The notes under the pieces: generated by a model
Seen by the model: the letters and a program-made list of their open reading frames with translations, nothing else
The model's database searches: none
What the model was told of the DNA's origin: nothing
In this document: positions 26,917 through 34,212 of the stretch, one piece after another
How positions within the stretch are numbered: position 1 is the first letter of the stretch
How the letters are laid out: each line of letters starts with the position of its first letter
DNA from: Chondrinema litorale
Lineage (GTDB): Bacteria > Bacteroidota > Bacteroidia > Cytophagales > Flammeovirgaceae
Length of the DNA: 64,000 nucleotides
Assembly (NCBI RefSeq): GCF_026250525.1
Contig: NZ_CP111043.1
Span: forward strand, 4,663,001 to 4,727,000
Reading direction: 5' to 3'
Program-made: the position numbers and the translations under genes

Positions 26917-27519
26917 TTATTTAGCAGCTGCGAACTTTTCAGATACAGAACTCCAGTCTACAATATTCCAGAAAGCACCGATATAATCTGGTCTTTTGTT
27001 TTGGTAGTTTAAGTAATAAGCATGTTCCCAAACATCAAGACCTAAAATTGGAGTTCCTTTAACTTCAGCTACATCCATTAATGGATTATCTTGATTAGGT
27101 GTAGAGCATACTTTAAGTGTACCACCAGCTACAACTAACCAAGCCCAACCAGAACCAAATCTAGTAGCAGCTGCATTAGCAAACTCTTCTTTAAATTTAT
27201 CAAAAGAACCAAAAGCGCTGTCAATTGCAGTAGCAAGGTCGCCTGTTGGTGCTCCTCCTCCATTAGCAGAAAGTATTGTCCAGAAAAGACTATGGTTAAA
27301 GTGTCCACCACCGTTATTTCTTACAGCAGTATTGCTACCAGCTACACTCATTAACTCTTCTAAAGATTTAGATTCGAGCTCAGATCCTTCTATTGCTGCG
27401 TTTAATTTTGCTACATACCCTCCATGGTGCTTAGAATGGTGAATTTCCATAGTTTTAGCATCAAAACTTGGTTCTAAAGCATCATACGCATAGGGTAATT
27501 CAGGTAATTTGAAAGCCAT
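26917..27519 (-). CDS. sodA: Superoxide dismutase, Fe/Mn family (Mn-type residues)
   Basis: A 200-residue enzyme that turns superoxide into oxygen and hydrogen peroxide. Metal ligands are seen in MEIHHSKHHGGYV, GGGHFNHSLFW and GLDVWEHAYYLNY. The Gly in NNGGGHFNH and the Gln in CSTPNQDNPLM fit the manganese branch, though cambialistic enzymes of Bacteroidota have similar residues. No signal peptide is present, so it is cytoplasmic. It is monocistronic, with a terminator after it. Function is firm; the metal is inferred. Confidence 0.95.
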   Translation of the reverse strand: MAFKLPELPYAYDALEPSFDAKTMEIHHSKHHGGYVAKLNAAIEGSELESKSLEELMSVAGSNTAVRNNGGGHFNHSLFWTILSANGGGAPTGDLATAIDSAFGSFDKFKEEFANAAATRFGSGWAWLVVAGGTLKVCSTPNQDNPLMDVAEVKGTPILGLDVWEHAYYLNYQNKRPDYIGAFWNIVDWSSVSEKFAAAK

Positions 27520-28046
27520 TGGTTTATTATTTAATTTATGTCTAAAAAATTGATGTTTAATTATTATATATAATCGATTAGATTCTTCATTGTTCGAGAA
27601 AATCTAAATTACTCATATATCCTCAAATATATGTGCATCTTACTAAACTATTACAGACCTTACTTAAAATCTTTATTAAATTTCTTTTAGTATAGCAATT
27701 CTCATTACATCAGTTTAAAAAAAATAAAAAACTTCATTTTTTTACATTTTCTAGCCCTTTTTATACATAAGTTAATTTTTTCTTTAAAATCTGTTTACAC
27801 TAAAAAAACGACCTAATATATTTTTAATTAATTCTTTAGATAAAATTTCGGTATATTATTTTACATTTCATTAAAATACATAATATTTATTCTTATAGCT
27901 TTTGCGTTAGCTATTAATATTCCATACAATTGCCAATCTATATTACATTGTAAGTTTAAAGGCCTATCTTAAAAAATTTTCGAAAAATTTCTACCTACCT
28001 TAGCAATAGGCTAAATCACACACCGTTAATAAACTGTAAATACGCT
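27520..28046. other. Intergenic region between divergent sod and ECF sigma genes
   Basis: A very AT-rich stretch of 527 bases with short homopolymer runs and frequent stops in all frames. No small gene, tRNA or strong hairpin was seen. It should contain the promoters of the two divergent genes, but no confident TAnnTTTG element was picked out. Confidence 0.6.
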
Positions 28047-28646
28047 ATGAGAAAGTACAAGATTGGAGACAGTGAACTGATCTCACAATACAAAAAAGGA
28101 AACGATAAAGCTTTTGAAGTACTAATCGATAGACACAAGAATAAAATTTACACAACTATTTTATTAATTGTCAAAGATTCCGAAATTGCTGAAGACCTCT
28201 TACAAGAGACTTTCATCAAAGCGATCAAAACTATTCAGTCAGGAAGATACAATGAAGAAGGTAAATTTTTGCCCTGGATATCAAGAATAGCACATAACAT
28301 GGCTATCGATTATTTCAGGAAAAAGAAGAGAAACCCAACCATTGTAATGGAAGATGGTAGTAATGTGTTTAACACGCTTGCATTTGCAGAAGATTCTTTT
28401 GAATCGAACCAAATAAAATCTGAAACACATGCCCGTCTTAGGGAACTGATTCAAAATCTACCTGACAACCAAAGAGAAGTACTCATGATGCGACATTATA
28501 TGCAATTGAGTTTTCAGGAAATAGCTGAATTTACAGGTGTTAGCATAAACACAGCTCTTGGTAGGATGAGATACGCTTTGATCAATTTGCGGAAGCAAAT
28601 GAATCAAATTGAAAAGAACTATGAAAAAAAGAATCAATCAAGATGA
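28047..28646 (+). CDS. ECF-type RNA polymerase sigma factor
   Basis: A 199-residue sigma-70-family protein. Region 2 (FEVLIDRHKNKIYTTILLI through DSEIAEDLLQETFIKAI and WISRIAHNMAIDYFRKKKR) binds the core enzyme and the -10; region 4 (LPDNQREVLMMRHYMQLSF through SINTALGRMRYALINLR) reads the -35. A small co-directional gene overlaps its 3' end, the usual place for a regulator. No receptor or outer-membrane gene lies next to it, so this is not a FecI-type unit. Confidence 0.93.
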   Translation: MRKYKIGDSELISQYKKGNDKAFEVLIDRHKNKIYTTILLIVKDSEIAEDLLQETFIKAIKTIQSGRYNEEGKFLPWISRIAHNMAIDYFRKKKRNPTIVMEDGSNVFNTLAFAEDSFESNQIKSETHARLRELIQNLPDNQREVLMMRHYMQLSFQEIAEFTGVSINTALGRMRYALINLRKQMNQIEKNYEKKNQSR

Positions 28647-28866
28647 CCTGTTGAAGTATTTATACAATGAAGTAAATGATCAACAGAAAAAAGAAGTAGA
28701 AAATGCTTTAGCCCAAAACCCTGAGTTAGAAGAGCAATTTTTCGATTTTTTAGACATGAAAAAACAGTTGGATGATGTTTCGAAGCAAAACTCTCCATCT
28801 CAAAAAAGTATAAATAATATCTTAAAGTTCTCAAAGAGCTTTGGAAAGGATAAATTGAAGAAATAA
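28621..28866 (+). CDS. Small sigma-linked protein, possible anti-sigma or regulator
   Basis: An 81-residue soluble, charged, helical protein (DDLLKYLYNEVNDQQKKEVE, ELEEQFFDFLDMKKQLDDV). The helix-rich N-terminus resembles the first part of Bacteroidota anti-sigma factors, but there is no membrane segment and no zinc motif. The frame is open from a TTG at 28609; I chose the ATG at 28621. It overlaps the sigma gene by 26 bases, which indicates translational coupling. The role as a sigma regulator is inferred from position. Confidence 0.75.
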   Translation: MKKRINQDDLLKYLYNEVNDQQKKEVENALAQNPELEEQFFDFLDMKKQLDDVSKQNSPSQKSINNILKFSKSFGKDKLKK

Positions 28867-28894
28867 AAAAAGCCAGTTATCACTGGCTTTTTTT
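28866..28894. terminator. Bidirectional terminator between the sigma operon and mlaF
   Basis: AAAAAAGCCAGT-TATC-ACTGGCTTTTTTT stem-loop between two convergent genes, with A- and T-tracts on the two sides. Confidence 0.85.
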
Positions 28895-28914
28895 CTATAC
28901 TTTTTCCTAAAGTT

Positions 28915-29667
28915 TTAAGAGTTATTTTTATACTTTCTCATCAATTTATTTGAGAATATAAACTTCTGTAAAATCTCAGATTCTGCATGTACTACATCGT
29001 CGTTGGTTCCATCCCATACTTTCTTACCTTCACTCATAAATAAGATATACTCTCCTATTTCCATCATAGAGTTCATATCATGAGAAACAATTACAGTAGT
29101 AAGATTATATTCATGAGTGATTTCTTGAATTAGATTATCAATCACAATTGAGGTATTGGGATCTAATCCAGAGTTTGGTTCATCACAAAAGAGATATTGA
29201 GAATTCATTACAATTGCTCTTGCAATACCTACCCTTTTCATCATACCTCCACTTATTTCAGATGGCATTTTGTTTTCAGAACCTGAAAGCCCTACTCTAT
29301 CTAAGCAAAATCTCACACGTTCTTCCTTTTCTGCTTTATCCATTGTAGAAAGCATATCTAAAGGAAACTGCACATTTTGTGCAACTGTGAGAGAATCAAA
29401 AAGCGCACTTCCTTGAAACAACATACCTATCTCTCTCCTTATCGATTTTTGCTCTTCTCTATTCGAATTGTAAAAATCACGTCCATTGAAAAGAACATTC
29501 CCTTCGTCTGGAGGAACTAAGCCAACAATTGTTTTCAATAATACACTTTTACCTGTACCACTTGCTCCAATAATCATATTGGTTTTGCCTTGCTCAAAAA
29601 CTGCAGTTATACCATGTAATACTTTTTTATCACCGAATGTCTTCTGGATATTATTGATTTCAATCAT
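28915..29667 (-). CDS. mlaF: ABC transporter ATP-binding protein, MlaF type
   Basis: A 250-residue ATPase of the Mce/Mla phospholipid transport system. Walker A GASGTGKSVLL, Q-loop LFQGSALFDSL, signature SGGMMKRVGIARAI, Walker B YLFCDEPNSGLDP and the switch His in VSHDMN are all present. It powers lipid movement between the two membranes together with the permease MlaE encoded 57 bases upstream. The MlaD-type substrate-binding protein is not next to it in this window. Confidence 0.92.
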   Translation of the reverse strand: MIEINNIQKTFGDKKVLHGITAVFEQGKTNMIIGASGTGKSVLLKTIVGLVPPDEGNVLFNGRDFYNSNREEQKSIRREIGMLFQGSALFDSLTVAQNVQFPLDMLSTMDKAEKEERVRFCLDRVGLSGSENKMPSEISGGMMKRVGIARAIVMNSQYLFCDEPNSGLDPNTSIVIDNLIQEITHEYNLTTVIVSHDMNSMMEIGEYILFMSEGKKVWDGTNDDVVHAESEILQKFIFSNKLMRKYKNNS

Positions 29668-29724
29668 TTATTTTCTTCTAGGAATTTTGGTAATTGAATA
29701 CTTTTTTGACGAATAATATTTGGA

Positions 29725-30453
29725 TTAAACAAGAAATTGAGCCAAAAAGAAATCGGCTATAAGTACTGCAATACAGCTATTAGTAACAGCTTTTGTACTG
29801 GCACGTCCAACTTCTAATGCTCCACCATCAGTAAAGTATCCTTTGTATGCAGAAATTGATACTATTAAAAAACTAAAAACAAATGCTTTTACAATTGAAA
29901 ACGTGACACTAAACTGCATAAAATCAGACCTGATTCCATAAATATATTCATCAGGAGTAATTACTCCACCTAAAACTCCAGCGATATATCCACCTAAAAT
30001 AGCAAGAAAACCTGCTAAAATTACTAGTATCGGATACATAAACATGCCTGCCATTATCTTAGGTAAAACCAGATAAGATGCTGAATTTATACCCATTACT
30101 TCAAGGGCATCGACCTGCTCGGTAATTTTCATAGTGCCAATAGTACTGGCAATATTAGAACCTACTTTACCTGCAAATACAATTGCAGTAAAAGTTGGAG
30201 CGACTTCGAGCAAAGTCATGTCTCTTACAACAAGGCTGATTACATATTTTGGAATAATGGGACTTACCAGGTTAAATGCAGTTTGTAGACACATTACAGC
30301 ACCAATAAATACTGATACCAGAACTACAATAGTAAGTGAGTCGATTCCTATTAGAATGCATTCTTCAAAAAATAGTTTTCTATAAACTCGGAAGGGCTCT
30401 CGATTTGATACCAGTCTTCCTAAAAACATCATGTACTTTCCTAAACTCTTCAT
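29725..30453 (-). CDS. mlaE: MlaE-family ABC transporter permease
   Basis: A 242-residue integral membrane protein with about five membrane helices. Conserved segments of the MlaE/YrbE family are seen: TAFNLVSPIIPKYVISLVVRD, REVAP-like LLEVAPTFTAIVFAGKVGS, MKITEQVDALEVMGINSA and PKIMAGMFMYPILVILAG. It is the first gene of an mlaE-mlaF pair; a plus-strand SDR gene is divergent from it. Confidence 0.93.
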   Translation of the reverse strand: MKSLGKYMMFLGRLVSNREPFRVYRKLFFEECILIGIDSLTIVVLVSVFIGAVMCLQTAFNLVSPIIPKYVISLVVRDMTLLEVAPTFTAIVFAGKVGSNIASTIGTMKITEQVDALEVMGINSASYLVLPKIMAGMFMYPILVILAGFLAILGGYIAGVLGGVITPDEYIYGIRSDFMQFSVTFSIVKAFVFSFLIVSISAYKGYFTDGGALEVGRASTKAVTNSCIAVLIADFFLAQFLV

Positions 30454-30579
30454 TTAGTATCTTGGTCAAAAAAAATGTTTACTTTGCCAGTTGATTACTA
30501 CATCTTATATATTTAAGCGTATCACAAATATAATTAAAGCTTTGATATAGCATCATTAACGATAATAAAACATAGAAAC

Positions 30580-31275
30580 ATGCTAGTTGTTACAGGTGGA
30601 ACCAAAGGAATTGGAAAAGCAATCATTAAAATCTTTGCAAAAAACGGTCATGATATAGCCACATGCTCCCGCAAAACAAAAGAACTTGTCGAATTAAAAG
30701 AGGAAATTGAAGGTGAATTTAATGTTAAAGTTTATGTTCAGTCAGCAGATTTATCAGTTACAGAAGATGTAAATTCTTTTATCGGCTTTATAAAAAGAAT
30801 TGGAAGCCCTGTGAAAGTACTAGTAAATAATGCTGGTGTTTTTATTCCAGGTTCTATTCATAATGAAGAAGAAGGCAGCTTAAGAAAAATGATTGAAACA
30901 AACTTGTATAGTGCTTATGATATTACAAGAGGTTTAATAAATGGAATGATAGAACAGAAACAAGGACACATTTTTAATATCTGTTCAATTGCCAGTATTA
31001 CAGCTTATGCCAATGGTGGTTCTTATGCTATTTCTAAACATGCGATGTATGGCTTCTCCAAATGCCTACGCGAAGAAATGAAAGAATATGGTGTAAAAGT
31101 AACTGCTGTTTTACCAGGAGCCACTTTTACAGCAAGTTGGGAAGGAGCCGGCCTACCAGAAGACAGATTTTCTAAAGCTGAAGACATTGCAGAAATGATC
31201 CATACTGCTTACAAAATATCACCAAATTCTAATGTTGAGGATATTATTATCAGGCCACAATTGGGTGATATCTAG
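30580..31275 (+). CDS. Short-chain dehydrogenase/reductase (SDR) family oxidoreductase
   Basis: A 231-residue classical SDR. The cofactor motif TGGTKGIGKAI is at residues 5-15, NNAG at about 86, and the catalytic Ser and Tyr-x3-Lys are in NICSIASITAYANGGSYAISK. The Arg-containing CSRKTKEL after the second strand suggests NADP(H). The substrate is unknown. Its stop codon overlaps the stop of the convergent DUF1460 gene in a shared CTAG. Confidence 0.9.
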   Translation: MLVVTGGTKGIGKAIIKIFAKNGHDIATCSRKTKELVELKEEIEGEFNVKVYVQSADLSVTEDVNSFIGFIKRIGSPVKVLVNNAGVFIPGSIHNEEEGSLRKMIETNLYSAYDITRGLINGMIEQKQGHIFNICSIASITAYANGGSYAISKHAMYGFSKCLREEMKEYGVKVTAVLPGATFTASWEGAGLPEDRFSKAEDIAEMIHTAYKISPNSNVEDIIIRPQLGDI

Positions 31276-32123
31276 TTGACTCTAGATACAATTATTCCGT
31301 TTTGGATTTTATTTTTCGCAATCATATCTGCCAGTGGTTTGTCCGAAATAACCACACTCATTGTACTAGTAGAAGCATGAAGTAAATACAATCGGTTATT
31401 TTGCTTGTAGGCAAATCCAACGTGAACAATATCAAGACCTTTTAAATTAGTGGTGATGGCAATGAGGTCACCACTATTTACATTTTCTTCTATCGATTGA
31501 ATTTTATCTTGAGGAATAAAGTAAATATTTTGAGGAGAAATTTCTGATTCAATCTCTCTCATTTTCGCCACATTATCATCTGAAGACTTAAGTTGAGGAT
31601 AACTATCTCTGTGAGAAGACATAAAATTGAGCTCTTTATTCATTGGTTGTCCACCGAGATCTTTGCTTATTACAGTAAATAAATCCTTCTTTTCGTTGTT
31701 TTGTAACCACTCAGAAAAATAATGTAATCTCGAAGGATAACCATCTATCTCACCGTCACGGTATCTTACAATTTGTAGTTTATCAGTAAACTCTTCAAAA
31801 CTTTTCTGGTTCTCCTCTAGTAAAAGATTCATTGCCAATACATATTCTAAAAATGTAGTGCAATCTATTCCGATCAGGTTTACAGTTAGTATTTCATCTT
31901 CTGGTTTTAGTTCCAAAGTTTGGGCAACATAAGTGGTCTTTAAGAAGCTTTGAGCTATTGCAAGAATTCTGTCGTTGCCCTCAAGTTCATTATATTTCTT
32001 CTTATAAAATTCATCAATCTTACTTTCAAAAATATCTTGAGATGCCTTTTCACATATCACAGCATCTTGAGCAAAAATTTTAAAACTTAATAAAAAGCAA
32101 ACTAAAAATAATTGGTATTTCAT
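31272..32123 (-). CDS. DUF1460 family exported protein, NlpC/P60-like amidase fold
   Basis: A protein of 283 residues with a signal peptide (KYQLFLVCFLLSFKIFAQ). The frame extends to a TTG at 32141, but the ATG at 32123 gives a proper signal peptide, so I chose it. Conserved segments: NLIGIDCTTFLEYVLAM with a likely catalytic Cys, RYRDGEIDGYPSRLHYFSEW, SGDLIAITTNLKGLDIVHVGF with a likely catalytic His, and LLHASTS. DUF1460 proteins are related to cysteine peptidases that cut cell-wall amide bonds. It probably works in the periplasm on peptidoglycan fragments, though this is by family only. A 58-codon gene lies just upstream. Confidence 0.87.
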   Translation of the reverse strand: MKYQLFLVCFLLSFKIFAQDAVICEKASQDIFESKIDEFYKKKYNELEGNDRILAIAQSFLKTTYVAQTLELKPEDEILTVNLIGIDCTTFLEYVLAMNLLLEENQKSFEEFTDKLQIVRYRDGEIDGYPSRLHYFSEWLQNNEKKDLFTVISKDLGGQPMNKELNFMSSHRDSYPQLKSSDDNVAKMREIESEISPQNIYFIPQDKIQSIEENVNSGDLIAITTNLKGLDIVHVGFAYKQNNRLYLLHASTSTMSVVISDKPLADMIAKNKIQNGIIVSRVN

Positions 32124-32143
32124 AGATCTTTCACAATTCAATT

Positions 32144-32320
32144 TCAGGAATGAAAGTAATCATTGTTTTTAATCTTATCTACATGAGACCCTGTTTTTCT
32201 CATTTTCTCTAGCAAAATGGTAATGTTTCCAAGCAGATCGTCGAGGCGTAGTAAGACCTCTTGAGAACCAGAATTTTGCAAATTTTTAGGCGGGTATTCT
32301 ATGTGTTTATTTTCTTTCAT
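32144..32320 (-). CDS. Candidate small protein of 58 residues
   Basis: ATG at 32318-32320, stop at 32144-32146. The translation begins MKENKHIEYPPKNLQNSG and contains an amphipathic helix (LLRLDDLLGNITILLEKMRK). It ends 20 bases before the DUF1460 start on the same strand, in an otherwise gene-free region of 580 bases, so it could be the first gene of that unit. Charged and helical with no signal. I do not recognise it; it is a moderate-confidence prediction based on position and a plausible amino-acid pattern. Confidence 0.5.
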   Translation of the reverse strand: MKENKHIEYPPKNLQNSGSQEVLLRLDDLLGNITILLEKMRKTGSHVDKIKNNDYFHS

Positions 32321-32702
32321 TTGATTGCTATCTAGTCTGCCAATAGGTTATGAAAGTTAATACATGTTAAACTAAAAGGTAAACTCATACTAAACCTCAC
32401 ATATTTAATAAAAACTCAAAATCGACTCATTTCTTTACATTTTTTATAATAAACCTTTCTTTACTTTAGCAATCACACAACTATAAATACCAGAATAGTA
32501 CAAAGCTTGCATTTTTAAAAATTGAAAGTTAAAAAATCATATATATCTCATTATAAATACCTTACACTTTTTAAATTGAGTAAAAAGGACTTTGTTTGTA
32601 AAACAAAATAACCAAACCTTTATAATAAAGAAATTGTATAATAGATTATATAACAAGCGAGCAAACACAATGCTTCAACTACTTAACTAAACACATGTAA
32701 AT
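32321..32702. other. Intergenic region upstream of the receiver-domain gene
   Basis: An AT-rich stretch with frequent stops and no convincing gene or hairpin. It should contain the promoter of the plus-strand receiver gene and of the small minus-strand gene. Confidence 0.55.
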
Positions 32703-33089
32703 ATGAAATCTTTATTTTTCGTCGACCAAGATCAAACTAAAATTCAGCTCTTACAAAAAACATTTGGAGAAGATTTTACAATCGAAGGTTTTTCTACAGG
32801 AACAGCGTGTATTGAGAGAATTAAAGAACTAGAAAAACTAAATGAAGACTTGCCAGAGGTGATAATTATTGATTACGGTTTAACTGACATAAACGGACTG
32901 AAACTACAAAAGAAGCTTCAAAAATTACTTGAAGACACAAAAATTATTTTAATGGTATCAAGAGAACACGATGAGGTACTTTTAAAAATTATAAAAGCCG
33001 GTATTATGAATTATATCATGAAAGACTATAATTATTTACCGCTTTTAAAATCGATACTTTATTATAGACATTCATCTTATCCTATATAA
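32703..33089 (+). CDS. Single-domain response regulator (receiver only)
   Basis: A 128-residue CheY-like protein. The phosphoacceptor Asp is in EVIIIDYGLTDINGL at about residue 59, with an acidic DQDQ cluster near the N-terminus, Ser in LMVSREH and Lys in YIMKDYN. No output domain is present, so it acts by binding partners or as a phosphate shuttle. No kinase lies next to it. It is monocistronic, with a terminator 20 bases downstream. Confidence 0.88.
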   Translation: MKSLFFVDQDQTKIQLLQKTFGEDFTIEGFSTGTACIERIKELEKLNEDLPEVIIIDYGLTDINGLKLQKKLQKLLEDTKIILMVSREHDEVLLKIIKAGIMNYIMKDYNYLPLLKSILYYRHSSYPI

Positions 33090-33110
33090 ACAACACACCC
33101 AATTCCAATA

Positions 33111-33140
33111 AAAAAAAGCGCTGTTAAAGGCGCTTTTTTT
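33111..33140. terminator. Bidirectional terminator after the receiver gene
   Basis: AAAAAAAGCGC-TGTTAAAG-GCGCTTTTTTT stem-loop between the receiver gene and the convergent small membrane protein gene; the T-tract touches the stop codon of the latter. Confidence 0.8.
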
Positions 33141-33345
33141 ATTCTGATAATATCCATAGTAAAACAAGTACAACTATTATAGCAATATATGCCAGTTTCT
33201 TTTTATCCCTGTACCATAACTCTCTAATTCCATGTTGAGAGTGAAATTTATGATACTCAGTCTGAAACTTATTATAGTTTTTATACTTTCTTATTTTTTC
33301 TTTTGGTGGATCAGGTCTGTCTATTTCTACTCTGATTTTTGTCAT
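33139..33345 (-). CDS. Small single-span membrane protein
   Basis: A 68-residue protein: a charged N-terminus rich in Lys, Tyr and Arg (residues 1-48, for example RPDPPKEKIRKYKNYNKF) and a C-terminal membrane helix AYIAIIVVLVLLWILSE. It starts 12 bases after the sigma-factor gene on the same strand, so the two are likely co-transcribed. This could be a tail-anchored partner, but the sequence shows no known anti-sigma motif. Confidence 0.7.
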   Translation of the reverse strand: MTKIRVEIDRPDPPKEKIRKYKNYNKFQTEYHKFHSQHGIRELWYRDKKKLAYIAIIVVLVLLWILSE

Positions 33346-33357
33346 TAGTATTTTTTA

Positions 33358-34134
33358 TTAATTGCTATCCATAGAATAAAGCTTTTTTTTCATTTTTTCT
33401 ATAATTCTATAGGTTTTTATTTTGGCATTTACTTCTGTTAGTCCTAAAAGATAGGCGATTTCTTTAAAGGAACGTCCTTCAAAAAAGCGCAACTCTAAAA
33501 AAACAACCTCATCTGCATTTAAGTTTTCCAATAGATTAATCAATAACCTTCTTTGTTTTTCTTTTTCAGCTATTCCAATTTCGATTTCATCTACCAACAA
33601 CTCCAAATGATTCTGGCTTAAGCTAACTAAACGCTCTTTATTCTTCTCAGTTCTAAAATACAGATTTACCTCATTTAAAGCTATTTTAAACAACCAAGAA
33701 GAAAATGGTAAGCCCTGAAAGCGATATCTTGGTAAGTTATTCAAACATTTATAAAATACATTAGAACACAAATCAGCGGTTACGTCTTCGTCTCCAATTC
33801 TGCGATTTATATAGATAAAAATACTATCAAAATATCGCTCATAAATCACAGCAAAGTGGTCGGTATTTTTTTGGGACCTTCTTACCAATATCAATTCCTC
33901 TTTTATTTCTTCAGAAGTTTTGTGGTAAGTATTTGATGATGAAAGCCAGTATTTTCCAACTGAATCAACAACAGCTTTGATTATGTATAATTGATGATCG
34001 TTTTTGTTAATTTTTATATTTTCTAAACATATTGAAAGAGCCCTGAATAATGACAATAATCGAATAATAATCAGGTAATTCATCACTCCCTGTTTTTGGG
34101 ATAAACTAAGCTGAAAAATTTTTGGATAATACAT
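33358..34134 (-). CDS. Sigma-70-family RNA polymerase sigma factor
   Basis: A 258-residue protein whose last 170 residues are an ECF-like sigma factor: region 2 in AVIYERYFDSIFIYINRRIG through DLCSNVFYKCLNNLPRYRF and SWLFKIALNEVNLYFRTEK; region 4 in LNADEVVFLELRFFEGRSF through AYLLGLTEVNAKIKTYRIIE. The first 80 residues (from the ATG at 34134) are not typical; no later ATG fits, but a TTG just before VRRSQKNTDHF would give a normal-length ECF factor. The true start is therefore uncertain. It lies between a small membrane protein gene and gldM on the same strand. Confidence 0.82.
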   Translation of the reverse strand: MYYPKIFQLSLSQKQGVMNYLIIIRLLSLFRALSICLENIKINKNDHQLYIIKAVVDSVGKYWLSSSNTYHKTSEEIKEELILVRRSQKNTDHFAVIYERYFDSIFIYINRRIGDEDVTADLCSNVFYKCLNNLPRYRFQGLPFSSWLFKIALNEVNLYFRTEKNKERLVSLSQNHLELLVDEIEIGIAEKEKQRRLLINLLENLNADEVVFLELRFFEGRSFKEIAYLLGLTEVNAKIKTYRIIEKMKKKLYSMDSN

Positions 34135-34212
34135 AGAAAAAGGATTATTCGTATGATAGATGAATTCGAATTGCTAATGTGATAATTTTCTAAACGGTCT
34201 CTAACAGTTTTT

